64,000 nucleotides of DNA, taken from Xanthobacteraceae bacterium. GTDB lineage: Bacteria > Pseudomonadota > Alphaproteobacteria > Rhizobiales > Xanthobacteraceae. The position numbers and the translations under genes were made by a program. The notes under the pieces are model-generated. The model searched no databases. It saw only the letters and a program-made list of their open reading frames with translations, and was not told the DNA's origin. How positions within the stretch are numbered: position 1 is the stretch's first letter; every line of letters begins with the position of its first letter. Below are positions 10,214 through 19,342 of the stretch, one piece after another. Location: positions 1 to 64,000 of the forward strand of contig JAIENY010000040.1 of assembly GCA_019750915.1 (NCBI GenBank), given 5' to 3'.

Positions 10214-10646
10214 AGGCGCGCTCGAGTGCGAAATAGGCTCCCGAAAACGCCATCAAGGCTCCAAGCGCCAGCGCGGCGATGCTGGCGAGCAGGCCTGCGA
10301 CGGAGGGCATGGGATTTGATCCCGAGGCGGCCTGTCCGGCCGCGATCAGCAGCAGCAATCCACCGCCGATCAGCATCTGCTGCAGCCGTCGCGGGATCTG
10401 TCCCGAAACAGCCCTGTGCAACAGAATTGCGGTCGTGTAGCCGACAATAAATGCGACAGCCGAGATCAACCACCACGCAACCGCCGCCCGCGCGGGAATA
10501 GCGCCGCCGCGTTCTGCCACCCACAAATCACCGAGATTGAAGCCAAAGCGTTGACCAAGAATATGAACACCCAGCGCCAGCAGCATCCCGAACAGGGCCG
10601 CGCCTGCAAGAATGAGCCGGGGCGTGAAATGGGTCTGGATGGGCAT
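10212..10646 (-). CDS. Small membrane protein of unknown function, four predicted helices
   Basis: This 144-residue protein has four hydrophobic segments at about residues 10-30, 52-75, 84-104 and 114-140, and a short charged N-terminus. I do not recognise the family. It lies 81 bp downstream of sixA on the same strand and ends at the shared terminator. Coding character is supported by the even transmembrane pattern and the lack of a better frame; the function is unknown. Confidence 0.65.
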   Translation of the reverse strand: MPIQTHFTPRLILAGAALFGMLLALGVHILGQRFGFNLGDLWVAERGGAIPARAAVAWWLISAVAFIVGYTTAILLHRAVSGQIPRRLQQMLIGGGLLLLIAAGQAASGSNPMPSVAGLLASIAALALGALMAFSGAYFALERA

Positions 10647-10727
10647 GAATAAATCCGGATCAATGCTCGTTGTCTAGGAGTGGTTACCTGCAGACGCAAG
10701 TCTTGCGTCAATTCTCGGGATTATGGT

Positions 10728-11252
10728 TCACTCGCTATCATGTTTCAAATGTCTGGGCGTAACGAAGAATGACAGAGTGCCTTCCTGAGGCATCAGTTTT
10801 TTCCAGTCGCTAGTCGGAAAATCGATCACCGCAATGGCGGCGGTCGGAAAGTTGACAGTGAGGGCGTTGCGGTCCGCTGCGGCGGCTTTGCCCATGAGCG
10901 TCCATGCGACCTCATGCAGACCCGGATTGTGTCCCACGATCAACAGTGATTTGATCCGGGCCGGCGTCGCGCGAACGATCCGGAAAATTTCCAGCGCGCT
11001 TGCAAGATAAAGATCGTCGAGAAATGTCACCTCGTTTTTCGGCAACGCTTCCTTGAGGACATCCCACGTCTGTTTTGTCCGGGTTGCCGCCGAGACAAGT
11101 ACAAGGTCGGGTGAGATATGATTGTCCGAAAGCCATGTCGCAATGAGGGCGCTGTCGGACAGGCCGCGCTGGTCCAGCCGGCGATCCTGATCCTTGCCGC
11201 TATCGGAGTCCTTTTCGGTTTTGGCATGACGAACCAGAACGAGTCGGCGCAT
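10728..11252 (-). CDS. sixA: SixA-type phosphohistidine phosphatase
   Basis: This 174-residue protein belongs to the histidine phosphatase (phosphoglycerate-mutase-like) superfamily. The LVLVRHAKTE motif contains the catalytic His9 and Arg8, Arg58 lies in SAATRTKQT, and GHNPG supplies the second His108. SixA enzymes remove phosphate from HPt domains and from phosphotransferase proteins. The length fits the family. Because the window also encodes an HPt protein and the CckA hybrid kinase, an effect on phosphorelay signalling is possible but not shown by the sequence. Confidence 0.88.
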   Translation of the reverse strand: MRRLVLVRHAKTEKDSDSGKDQDRRLDQRGLSDSALIATWLSDNHISPDLVLVSAATRTKQTWDVLKEALPKNEVTFLDDLYLASALEIFRIVRATPARIKSLLIVGHNPGLHEVAWTLMGKAAAADRNALTVNFPTAAIAVIDFPTSDWKKLMPQEGTLSFFVTPRHLKHDSE

Positions 11253-11336
11253 ACTTTCTCGAGCCCCTTATCCGGCTAACTTAGAAACAATACCTGTCGG
11301 CGTGACAAGCCTCGTGGCCGCGGATAAAGAAATTGA

Positions 11337-12740
11337 ATGCTAGTTCCGATATCAGATCAGACCGCCGCGGCGACAGAGGGTTACCCCGGGGACAAGCCAC
11401 GCCTCACCCTCGATCTTGATGTCGAAGTTTGCGTCGTCGGCGGTGGACTGGCCGGCTTGACCACGGCTATTGAGGCCGCACGCCAGGGCGCAAGCGTCGC
11501 GGTGTTGGAAGCAAGGACCATCGGATGGAATGCGTCGGGCCGCAATCTTGGGACTGTCCTTCCCGGCTTTGGCGTTCCAGTGACGGACTTGATCGAACGC
11601 GTGGGTCTGCAGCACGCTCGTGAATTGTGGATGCTGTCAGAACAGGGCGGCGGCTACATTCGTGAAACAGTCAGGCGCTTTGCGCCAGACATGACGATAG
11701 GTGAGGGGGCGCTTGAGGTTTCGACCACCGATGCTGGCGACCGGCTGATCGGATGGCTCCAGACCATCGGAGATCTCGGCACCAACGTCGAAGGCTGGCA
11801 AATCGACCGGGTCCGGGAGCAGCTCAGGACCGATCGCTATTTTCACGCGCTGCATTTTCCGAACGCCTTTCATCTCGACGGTGCCGAATATCTGCGTCTG
11901 CTTGTACGGCTCGCCGAACAGCAGGGTGTGCGGATTTTTGAGAATACTCCGGTCGTGAATATCGATCCGGCGGGTATCCGCAAACGCATCATCACGCCCT
12001 TGGCCCGGGTGCGGGCCGGGCATCTGGTCCTGGCTGGCAATGTCCACATCGGGACACCGGCGATACGCCTGGCGTCCACGCTGCTTCCGGTCTGGCGCTA
12101 TGCCGCGTTGACCGAGCCGCTCGGAGACCGGTTGGCCGAGGTCATAGCGTTCAAGGGGGCGGTGCTCGACGACGATGGCATCGACCACTTTCACGTGATT
12201 CACGGAGACCGGCTGTTGTGGACCGGCCCGGAAACGACATGGGAAAGCCGGCCAAGCCGCTTCGCCCGCACGATCCGGCGCCGGATCCGGAAGGTTTTTC
12301 CACAACTCTCGGATGCGGGGCTGGATCAGGTGTGGTCGGCGTCGTTCGGGCAGACTGTTCACGGTATGCCGCAGATCGGCCAGTTGCGGCCGGGCCTGTG
12401 GGTGGCCAGCGGGTTCGGCCGGCAAGGGTTGAACACCAGCGCGATGGGGGGAAGCCTGATCGCCAGGGCTATGCTGTCGGGAGACGACCGTTGGCGGCTG
12501 TTTTCGCCATTCGAGCTGGTATGGGCCGGGGGGAACACGGGCAGGCTTGTGGGACAGGTCGCCACGGTCCTGAACCGGGGAAAATCGGCCGCCGCCGGTA
12601 CGCTGGCACGGATTCGTGAGCGGGCATCGGCACGTGAACGGCAAATGGAACAACGGCGGGCGAAGCGCGTGGCCGCAGTTCAGGCCCGAACGGCTCGAGC
12701 CACCCAGGCCAGCCGGTTGCATGATGGGAATGAAAACTGA
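11337..12740 (+). CDS. FAD-dependent amine/amino-acid oxidoreductase (DAO family)
   Basis: This 467-residue protein has the dinucleotide motif VVGGGLAGLTTA at about residues 33-44 and the following acidic VLEAR strand end, typical of the DAO/glycine-oxidase fold. The GRNLGTVLPGF and GVRIFENTPV stretches resemble gamma-glutamylputrescine oxidases (PuuB/OrdL). It probably oxidises a primary or secondary amine with release of hydrogen peroxide. Residues after about 425 form an Arg- and Ala-rich tail that is not part of the fold. No other polyamine genes are adjacent, so the substrate is uncertain. Confidence 0.83.
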   Translation: MLVPISDQTAAATEGYPGDKPRLTLDLDVEVCVVGGGLAGLTTAIEAARQGASVAVLEARTIGWNASGRNLGTVLPGFGVPVTDLIERVGLQHARELWMLSEQGGGYIRETVRRFAPDMTIGEGALEVSTTDAGDRLIGWLQTIGDLGTNVEGWQIDRVREQLRTDRYFHALHFPNAFHLDGAEYLRLLVRLAEQQGVRIFENTPVVNIDPAGIRKRIITPLARVRAGHLVLAGNVHIGTPAIRLASTLLPVWRYAALTEPLGDRLAEVIAFKGAVLDDDGIDHFHVIHGDRLLWTGPETTWESRPSRFARTIRRRIRKVFPQLSDAGLDQVWSASFGQTVHGMPQIGQLRPGLWVASGFGRQGLNTSAMGGSLIARAMLSGDDRWRLFSPFELVWAGGNTGRLVGQVATVLNRGKSAAAGTLARIRERASARERQMEQRRAKRVAAVQARTARATQASRLHDGNEN

Positions 12741-12826
12741 TCAAATCCGCATGAAAGTAAGCTCGGAATTGTAACCTCCGTGGTTTGATTACGTATTTGC
12801 TAGGTCACAGTTGACGGAGCAGTTCC

Positions 12827-13336
12827 ATGATCGATCGTCGCTTTCTTTTGTCCTCGGTTGCGGCCGTTGCAGCTTTTGCAGGGTTCGGAAAACTGAAATT
12901 CTCGACCAACGCAAACGCGGCGGAGGGGAAATTTGAAGTTGAGAAAACACCGGAGGAGTGGAAGCGCCAGCTCACCCCGGAGCAGTACCGCGTATTGCGC
13001 GATCAGGGGACCGAGCGACCTTATTCGAGCCCGCTGAACAAGGAGAAGCGCAAGGGAATTTTCGCCTGCGCAGGTTGTGACCTTCCGCTGTACTCATCGG
13101 AAACAAAGTATGAGAGCGGGACGGGCTGGCCGAGCTTCTTCGACCATTTGCCGGACGCCATCGGGACGACCCAGGACCGCACTTACTTTATGGTTCGCAC
13201 CGAAGTGCATTGCCGGCGTTGCGGCGGTCATCTGGGGCATGTGTTCGATGACGGCCCGCGCCCCACCGGCCTGCGTTACTGCATGGACGGCGTCGCGATG
13301 ATGTTCAAGCCAGAGGGCGGCAACGCGCCATCCTGA
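12827..13336 (+). CDS. msrB: Exported peptide-methionine (R)-S-oxide reductase MsrB
   Basis: This 169-residue protein repairs the R form of methionine sulfoxide. Residues 1-32 form a twin-arginine-type signal (MIDRRFLLSS, then a hydrophobic run), so it probably acts in the periplasm. The MsrB domain has Zn-binding Cys81, Cys84, Cys129 and Cys132, the GTGWPSF motif at 98-104 and the catalytic Cys152 in RYCMDG. The end of that block, MDG, differs from the more usual INS/VNS. The neighbours are unrelated, so it seems to be a single gene. Confidence 0.93.
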   Translation: MIDRRFLLSSVAAVAAFAGFGKLKFSTNANAAEGKFEVEKTPEEWKRQLTPEQYRVLRDQGTERPYSSPLNKEKRKGIFACAGCDLPLYSSETKYESGTGWPSFFDHLPDAIGTTQDRTYFMVRTEVHCRRCGGHLGHVFDDGPRPTGLRYCMDGVAMMFKPEGGNAPS

Positions 13337-13347
13337 TCCGCTTTGCA

Positions 13348-13364
13348 CCGGCAATTCTTGCCGG
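13348..13364. promoter_or_regulatory. Palindrome CCGGCAA-N3-TTGCCGG, possible FlbD enhancer
   Basis: The two 7-base arms are perfect inverted repeats. The site lies about 73 bp upstream of the sigma-54 promoter of flgE, and the same 17-base palindrome form occurs near the flgI sigma-54 promoter. No T tract follows, so it is not a good terminator for msrB. Assignment to FlbD is inference. Confidence 0.45.
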
Positions 13365-13376
13365 GATAGGCAAGAC

Positions 13377-13400
13377 TGCCCCGGTTATTGAGCCGGGGCA
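13377..13400 (+). terminator. Possible terminator after msrB
   Basis: TGCCCCGG (13377-13384) pairs perfectly with CCGGGGCA (13393-13400) around an 8-base loop. Only a short TTTGT follows, so termination efficiency is uncertain. Confidence 0.45.
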
Positions 13401-13436
13401 TTTGTCTAACACTCTGTTTTTATTTCATATTTTTCT

Positions 13437-13451
13437 TGGCATACCCCTTGC
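13437..13451 (+). promoter_or_regulatory. Sigma-54 promoter of flgE operon
   Basis: The bases TGGCATACCCCTTGC match the -24/-12 consensus with GG and GC ten bases apart. The predicted start of transcription is near 13463, about 50 bp before the flgE ATG. Confidence 0.75.
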
Positions 13452-13513
13452 GATGCCAGTTTTGGATACGGCTGCGCTGACGCGCCGTCCTGATCGAAAC
13501 TGGAGACGTAGTA

Positions 13514-15343
13514 ATGGGTATTTTCGGCGCTCTCACCACAGCTGTTGCGGGTCTTCGAACCCAGTCCTACGCGCTGGAAAATATCTCCGGCAACATCGCC
13601 AACTCCCAGACCACCGCCTTCAAACGTATCGACACCAGCTTCCTCGATCTGGTCCCGTCGGCTGACACCAGTACTGCGCAGCTCGCAGGCAGCGTCACGG
13701 CCGCGTCGCGGGAAACCAACACGGTGGCTGGCCCCGTTCAATCTGCGGCGGTTTCGACATATCTGGCCATCAACGGTGACGGCTTTTTCGCCGTGCAAAA
13801 GCCGAGCACGGTGACCGACAACCAGCCGGTGTTCGACGGCGTCGACCGCTACACACGGCGTGGGGATTTTACGCTCGACAAGAACGGATACCTCGTCAAC
13901 GGCGCTGGTTATTATCTGGAGGGTATTCCGATCGACTCCAGAACGGGCAACGTCACCGGCAGCACGCCGACGATCCTGAAGTTCGGCAACGACTTCCTGC
14001 CGGCGCAGCCGACTACGACGGTGACCTATCGCGCCAACCTCGCCAGCTATCCGCTGACCACCAAGCACGATACGTCCGTTCCCGGCTCCGAGCTGCTCAA
14101 TGTCGGTGACTTCACTTCTAATCCGACCGTCGTCGGCACCCCGCCGCCGGCCTTTGCTGACAACGCCACATCCGGCACCGCGGCAACAAGCAAACTGACC
14201 ACGCCGACCGCGATCACGGGCTCGACCAAACTTTCCGGCGCGGCCAATACCGATTCGGTGCAAACCAATTTTGCAATCGGTGATACGATCACTGTGAACG
14301 GGCAGACACTGACTTTTACCGACGCGTCAACTGCAGCCCCCCCGGGCGTCGATAACGCCAACAACGTTCCGATCGATTCGACGGTAAATCAATTGCTGTC
14401 GAAGATTGATGCCCTGCAGGGCAACACGACCAATCCCTCGACGGTTTCCGCGACTGGTATCGTTTCGATCCACACCGGCTTGAGCAACAACCTGTCGATC
14501 ACGGCGTCCAACACCGGTGCCTGGGCCTCACTTGGACTCGCAACGCCACTTTCGCAGAATCGTCTGGGCGGCGGCACCGCTGGCACCGGCACCGTTATTG
14601 GTTCCGATGTGGAATCCTTCATCAACGAATCGATCTCTGGCGGCGCGACGACCGCTTATGACGTTTCTGGCTCGCCGGTCAGCGTCCAATTCCGATGGGC
14701 GAAGACCGACAGCTCGACCTTGGGGGCGGGACATACCGACAAGTGGAATCTGTTCTATCAGGTCGATCCAAATGCTACTGGCGCGGGCGTCGCGTGGCAG
14801 AACGTCGGAACCAACTTCACCTTCTCGCCGAGCGGTCAACTGACTCCTCCCGTGGCGTCGGTCCAGCTCAATAGCGCCGTGGTCAATGGCGTCTCGCTGG
14901 GTAACCTGACGGTGAACTTTGGTGTCAGCGGCCTTACACAGTTTGCGGACCCCAACGGCAACGCGCAGGTCAACGATCTGCATCAGGACGGTTTTCCGGC
15001 GGGCTCGCTGCAATCGGTATCGGTTGGCGACAACGGCCGCGTGGTCGGCAACTATTCGAATGGACGACATATCGATCTCGCGCAGATCACGCTGGCGACG
15101 TTCAATGGCGCGAACTTCCTGCAGCGGGACGATGGCGGCGCCTTCGAGGTGACGGATTCATCGGGTCCGCCGGTTTTTGGCAAGGGCGGCACGATTACCG
15201 GTTCGGCGCTGGAGGGCTCCAACGTGGATATCGCCGACGAGTTCTCGAAGCTGATTGTGACACAGCAGGCCTACTCGGCAAACACCAAGGTCATCACGAC
15301 GGCGAACCAATTGTCGCAGGAACTGATCAACGTCATCAACTAG
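13514..15343 (+). CDS. flgE: Flagellar hook protein FlgE
   Basis: This 609-residue protein forms the hook that joins rod and filament. The N-terminus has the rod/hook signature ALTTAVAGLRTQSYALENISGNIAN, and the C-terminus ends in the matching heptad helix EFSKLIVTQQAYSANTKVITTANQLSQELINVIN. It is longer than enteric FlgE (about 400 residues) because of an inserted surface region at about residues 200-370, part of which resembles a module in both flagellins. It starts the flgE-flgK-flgL run and has its own sigma-54 promoter, as expected of a late flagellar gene. Confidence 0.95.
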   Translation: MGIFGALTTAVAGLRTQSYALENISGNIANSQTTAFKRIDTSFLDLVPSADTSTAQLAGSVTAASRETNTVAGPVQSAAVSTYLAINGDGFFAVQKPSTVTDNQPVFDGVDRYTRRGDFTLDKNGYLVNGAGYYLEGIPIDSRTGNVTGSTPTILKFGNDFLPAQPTTTVTYRANLASYPLTTKHDTSVPGSELLNVGDFTSNPTVVGTPPPAFADNATSGTAATSKLTTPTAITGSTKLSGAANTDSVQTNFAIGDTITVNGQTLTFTDASTAAPPGVDNANNVPIDSTVNQLLSKIDALQGNTTNPSTVSATGIVSIHTGLSNNLSITASNTGAWASLGLATPLSQNRLGGGTAGTGTVIGSDVESFINESISGGATTAYDVSGSPVSVQFRWAKTDSSTLGAGHTDKWNLFYQVDPNATGAGVAWQNVGTNFTFSPSGQLTPPVASVQLNSAVVNGVSLGNLTVNFGVSGLTQFADPNGNAQVNDLHQDGFPAGSLQSVSVGDNGRVVGNYSNGRHIDLAQITLATFNGANFLQRDDGGAFEVTDSSGPPVFGKGGTITGSALEGSNVDIADEFSKLIVTQQAYSANTKVITTANQLSQELINVIN

Positions 15344-15379
15344 TGAGCTCACACACGACGGTGAGATAGGCGGCGCGTA

Positions 15380-17245
15380 ATGGGTCTCAGCCAAGCTCTT
15401 TCCCTCGCATTGTCTGGTTTGCACGCAAACCAGTCGGCGTTGTCGCTGATTTCGTCGAACGTCGCCAACGCACAGACGCCTGGCTACGTCCGCAAGACGA
15501 CCAGCCTTGTCGAGACATCCTCGGCGGGCGGGACGGGTGTTTCCGTTGCCGGTGTCAATCGCGAGCTCGACAAATACGTTCAGGCGCAACTCTGGACGGA
15601 AACATCGGGGGCAGGATACGCCAGCACTAAATCAAATGTATTGAACAGCCTTCAGAGCGTTTACGGCGATCCCAGTTCAGCGACCTCACTTGAGGGTCTC
15701 TTTAACACTCTGAAGACTTCGCTTCAGGCTCTCTCCACCAGCCCCGACGATTCGTCGGCGCGAACAGCTGTGATCAATTCGGCTCAGGCGCTCGCGGGCC
15801 AGTTGAACTACGCCACGCAGGGCATCCAGAGTCTGCGCGCCAGCGCCGAGTCGGGAATCAACAGCGCCGTCAGCACCGCGAACACGGCACTGCAACAGAT
15901 TGCCAAAATCAACCAACAGCTGCAGGGCGCCAACGCCCAGGATGCCTCGAGTGCCACGCTGCTCGATCAGCGTGACCAGTATATTTCCCAGCTTTCGCAG
16001 ACGCTGGATATCCGCGTGGTTCAGGGCGACAACAATCAGGTCTCGATCTATACCGGGTCCGGCGTTCAACTCGTCGGCACAGAAGCCGCGACGTTGACCT
16101 TCAATGCGCAAGGCACGGTCACGCCGAATACGTTGTACGATCCGAATCCGGCCAAGAGCAATCTTGGGACCCTTGCGATTTCATTTCCAAACGGAGGGAG
16201 CCTCGACCTGATTTCGACCGGTGCGGTCAAATCCGGATCGATCGGTGCATATCTAGAACTGCGCGACAAGACGCTGGTTCAGGCGCAAAATCAGGTCGAT
16301 CAATTCGCCGGTGCGCTGTCGAGTGCGCTGTCCGACAAAACCACCAACCTGACGCCCGATGCCGCGGGTGCTTACGGCGTCGATACCAGCACGCTGCAGC
16401 CCGGCAATACGATTCACATTACCTATACCGACAACGTCACCGGCAAACAGCATAATGTCTCCATTGTCGGGGTGAATGATCCGTCAGTGCTGCCTCTGAC
16501 CAACGCATCGACGGCTGATCCGAACGATGAAGTCGTTGGCGTCGATCTATCGGGCGGGACGACATCGATCGCCGCTCAGCTGAATGCCGCGCTCGGCCCG
16601 ACTGCGCATCTGTTGTTCACAAATCCTTCCGGCACGACGCTGCAGGTCCAGGACGACGGCGCTTCCGGCCGCTCCGACGTCAATGCCGTTTCGACCACGA
16701 CAACCGTAACATCGCTGACCAGTGGCAACGTACAGCTACCGTTGTTCACCGACGGCTCCACGCCATACACGGGAGTCACGACGGCATCGGGCAATCAGGC
16801 GACGGGTTATGCGGGCCGCATCACCGTCAATCCCGCGTTGCTCGCGGATCCTTCGCGCCTGATCGTCTACAGCACGTCGCCGCAAACGGCCGCGGGCGAC
16901 ACGAGCCGTTCCGATTTTATTCTGTCTCAGTTGACCTCGGGAACATCGACGTTTTCTCCGAGCAGCGGTGTCGGCTCCGCGTCCACTCCATTTAGCGGTA
17001 CGCTTCTGAGCTTCGTTCAGCAATTTACCAGCCTCCAGGGCAACGCCGCGACTTCGGCTCAGCAGGTTTCCGACGGCCAGAACGTCGTGGTGAATACGCT
17101 GCAGAACAAATTTAGTGCGAGTTCGGGCGTCGACATCGACGAGGAATTGGCGAATCTGCTTGCGCTGCAAAACGCGTACTCGGCGAATGCTCGTGTGATA
17201 TCCACGGTTAATTCGTTGTTCCAGTCGCTCCTGCAGTCAGTCTGA
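15380..17245 (+). CDS. flgK: Flagellar hook-associated protein 1, FlgK
   Basis: This 621-residue protein is the first junction protein between hook and filament. The N-terminal LSQALSLALSGLHANQSALSLISSNVANAQTPGYVRK block is the FlgK version of the rod/hook motif, and the C-terminal DIDEELANLLALQNAYSANARVISTVNSLFQSLL helix is its partner. The middle is Ser/Thr-rich and variable as usual. It follows flgE by 36 bp and precedes flgL by 10 bp, so the three are cotranscribed. Confidence 0.95.
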   Translation: MGLSQALSLALSGLHANQSALSLISSNVANAQTPGYVRKTTSLVETSSAGGTGVSVAGVNRELDKYVQAQLWTETSGAGYASTKSNVLNSLQSVYGDPSSATSLEGLFNTLKTSLQALSTSPDDSSARTAVINSAQALAGQLNYATQGIQSLRASAESGINSAVSTANTALQQIAKINQQLQGANAQDASSATLLDQRDQYISQLSQTLDIRVVQGDNNQVSIYTGSGVQLVGTEAATLTFNAQGTVTPNTLYDPNPAKSNLGTLAISFPNGGSLDLISTGAVKSGSIGAYLELRDKTLVQAQNQVDQFAGALSSALSDKTTNLTPDAAGAYGVDTSTLQPGNTIHITYTDNVTGKQHNVSIVGVNDPSVLPLTNASTADPNDEVVGVDLSGGTTSIAAQLNAALGPTAHLLFTNPSGTTLQVQDDGASGRSDVNAVSTTTTVTSLTSGNVQLPLFTDGSTPYTGVTTASGNQATGYAGRITVNPALLADPSRLIVYSTSPQTAAGDTSRSDFILSQLTSGTSTFSPSSGVGSASTPFSGTLLSFVQQFTSLQGNAATSAQQVSDGQNVVVNTLQNKFSASSGVDIDEELANLLALQNAYSANARVISTVNSLFQSLLQSV

Positions 17246-17255
17246 GGGTAACAAC

Positions 17256-18782
17256 ATGGCAATCGATGGCGTCAGTGGTCGCGTCTCATATCTCGGTAGC
17301 GGCATTGTCAATCTCAAGAGCCAGCTCGATACGCTGACGACCCAAATCACGTCGCTGAAAAAGGGCTCGACTTACTCGGCGCTCGGCAGCGACGCTGCGA
17401 CCGCGACCGGACTGCGGGCGCAATTGTCGAACTATGCGGGCTATTCCAACACTGCGACGCTGCTCAATACGCGCATCAATGTTGCGAACCTGTCGTTGCA
17501 GGGCATTGGCGATGCCAGCGATGAAGTCAAATCCGCTGCTGCCGGTGCGACGCTGACGCTCGACAACACCGGTCAGACCGCAGGTCAGAAAACGGCGCAG
17601 GCCTCGTTCACACAGATTATCGCGCTGCTGAACAGCGATGCTGGCGGCCGCTATCTGTTTTCGGGCCGCGCGACAGATACACCGGCGACGGCTCCGGCCG
17701 ACACCATCCTGAACGGCAGTGGCGTCAAGGCAGGCTTCACGCAGATCATCAACGAGCGCGCGGCAGCCGATGGGACGACAGGTCTGGGCCGTCTGGTGAT
17801 CGGGTCTCCCTCCGCGACATCGGTCTCGGTGAGCGAAGATGTGGCCGGCTCGCCATTCGGCCTCAAGCTTTCCGCCGTGACAACGACGGACGCGAATGCG
17901 ACGGTAAGTGGCCCTGCGGTGCCTGCCTCGCCGCCCGCACCGCCAAATTCACCTTCCGCGTTATCGGTTGATCTGGGAACGACGAATCCGCAGGATGGTG
18001 ACAAGTTCTCGTTCACCTTCAACCTGCCAGATGGTACGTCGCAGACGCTTACCTTGACCGCGAGCACCGCGACGCCGCCTCCCGCGGGCAGCTTTGCCGT
18101 CGGTGCCGATACCACAGCCACGACCGCGAACCTCAACGCATCATTGAATACGGCCATCGGCACGCTTGCCAATACCTCGCTGGTCGCCGCCTCGGCAGTC
18201 GCGGCATCCAACGATTTTTTCAGTTCGTCGCCGCCTCAGCGCGTTGATACATCCACCAATCCTCCCGTTGCCCTTCGCGATGGGACCGCGGCCGATACCA
18301 TATTCTGGTACACGGGCGAAAACGGCAGCGATCCGGCGCGCGGTACGGCCGTCGCCGCGGTCGATCAATCGATCTCGGTTCAGTATGGCGCGCGAGCGAA
18401 CGAAGATGCGTTTGTCACGGCGCTCAAGAATGTCGCGGTCTACGCCGCGGTCACCACGGACGCGAGCAACCCGAATGCCAACGGGCAATTGACCGAGTTG
18501 AACTCCCGAATCATCGCAAACTTGGCCGTGCAGCCTGGCAAGCAGTCGATTCAGGATATTCAGGCGGAGTTCGCAGGCGCGCAGACATCGATCAAGGCGG
18601 CGACTGATCGGGAGACGCAGACAGGCGCAGTCGCGCAATCGGTGCTGGATTCCATCGAGGGCGTCGATCAGAACGAGGTCGCAGTCAAGATCGCGGCGCT
18701 GCAGAACGCTTTGCAGGCGTCTTATCAGACGACCTCGGCGCTCTTTCATCTGTCCTTGCTGAACTTCCTGTCACCGCCGTAA
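17256..18782 (+). CDS. flgL: Flagellar hook-associated protein 3, FlgL
   Basis: This 508-residue protein is the second hook-filament junction protein and is flagellin-like at both ends. The N-terminal region includes the helix NLKSQLDTLTTQITSLKKGSTYSALGSDA and the LLNSDAGGRYLFSGRATDTP block diagnostic of FlgL. The C-terminus carries the IEGVDQNEVAVKIAALQNALQASYQTTS helix. Enteric FlgL is near 317 residues, so this protein has an extra region at about 190-360, rich in Ala, Pro and Thr. It is the last gene of the flgE operon and faces flbT, with a hairpin between them. Confidence 0.9.
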   Translation: MAIDGVSGRVSYLGSGIVNLKSQLDTLTTQITSLKKGSTYSALGSDAATATGLRAQLSNYAGYSNTATLLNTRINVANLSLQGIGDASDEVKSAAAGATLTLDNTGQTAGQKTAQASFTQIIALLNSDAGGRYLFSGRATDTPATAPADTILNGSGVKAGFTQIINERAAADGTTGLGRLVIGSPSATSVSVSEDVAGSPFGLKLSAVTTTDANATVSGPAVPASPPAPPNSPSALSVDLGTTNPQDGDKFSFTFNLPDGTSQTLTLTASTATPPPAGSFAVGADTTATTANLNASLNTAIGTLANTSLVAASAVAASNDFFSSSPPQRVDTSTNPPVALRDGTAADTIFWYTGENGSDPARGTAVAAVDQSISVQYGARANEDAFVTALKNVAVYAAVTTDASNPNANGQLTELNSRIIANLAVQPGKQSIQDIQAEFAGAQTSIKAATDRETQTGAVAQSVLDSIEGVDQNEVAVKIAALQNALQASYQTTSALFHLSLLNFLSPP

Positions 18783-18796
18783 AGGCCAGCACAAAC

Positions 18797-18820
18797 GAAA
18801 AAGGCTTCCTTCTGGAAGCC
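18797..18820 (-). terminator. Terminator of flbT
   Basis: GGCTTCC (18803-18809) pairs with GGAAGCC (18814-18820) around TTCT, and the minus strand then reads five T residues. It ends leftward transcripts from flbT and may also slow rightward ones from flgL. Confidence 0.7.
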
Positions 18821-18844
18821 CGTTCGTGGTCTTTGCGTGTGGCG

Positions 18845-19261
18845 TTAAGCTGCGCCTTTTTGGGCTTTGCGTGCCCTGGCTTCATCAAGAAGCTCGGCTT
18901 CCATGGCGATGAGCCGCTTGGACTCCTTGAGCGCCTTATAATAGTCGCCGTTTAAAATGTGGTTATTGATCTCCTGGATTACGATGCCTGAACTCGGCAT
19001 GGCGTCCAGCAGGTTGCGCATCACGTCGAAATAGACGGCGTGGTGTTCCTGCGGGTCCTGCGCGATATACATCAGCTGGACCGCCAGATAGAGCAGCTTG
19101 GCCGGGGTATCGGCGCTCGCGGGGGTCAGGATGTCCTTCTCCCGCAGGATCGGAATCCGTTCTCCCTCGATCAGGATTTTCGCGCGTTGTTCGGTATTGG
19201 TAATGACGCAGGAGCCGATAATGATCTTCTCATGCGGCTTCAGTTCGACTTTCAAAGCCAT
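18845..19261 (-). CDS. flbT: Flagellin synthesis regulator FlbT
   Basis: This 138-residue protein matches FlbT, which in Caulobacter binds the flagellin mRNA leader and represses its translation until hook assembly. Visible family features are the N-terminal KVELKPHEKIIIGSCVITN and the C-terminal NHILNGDYYKALKESKRLIAMEAELL helix. The gene is divergent from the first flagellin gene, with a CtrA box (19328-19342) in the gap. Its activator counterpart flaF lies behind the second flagellin. Confidence 0.93.
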   Translation of the reverse strand: MALKVELKPHEKIIIGSCVITNTEQRAKILIEGERIPILREKDILTPASADTPAKLLYLAVQLMYIAQDPQEHHAVYFDVMRNLLDAMPSSGIVIQEINNHILNGDYYKALKESKRLIAMEAELLDEARARKAQKGAA

Positions 19262-19292
19262 GGTTGCCTCGCCAACAGAGAATGTTCGTTTG

Positions 19293-19311
19293 TTGCCGTT
19301 CGTTGCGGCAA
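19293..19311. promoter_or_regulatory. Inverted repeat TTGCCG-N7-CGGCAA upstream of flbT
   Basis: The half-sites TTGCCG (19293-19298) and CGGCAA (19306-19311) resemble the possible FlbD palindromes near flgE and flgI but have a wider spacer. It lies 32 bp before flbT. A role is conjectural. Confidence 0.3.
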
Positions 19312-19327
19312 TCCTTTCCCATCGTGG

Positions 19328-19342
19328 TTAATGCGGGGTTAA
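19328..19342. promoter_or_regulatory. CtrA box between flbT and flagellin gene 1
   Basis: The bases TTAATGCGGGGTTAA are an exact TTAA-N7-TTAA site, 67 bp from the flbT start and about 207 bp from the flagellin start. Confidence 0.65.

Noticed and set aside
11637-12722. A 361-codon minus-strand frame opposite the FAD oxidoreductase.
   Set aside because: It is a shadow of a gene with clear FAD motifs on the other strand.
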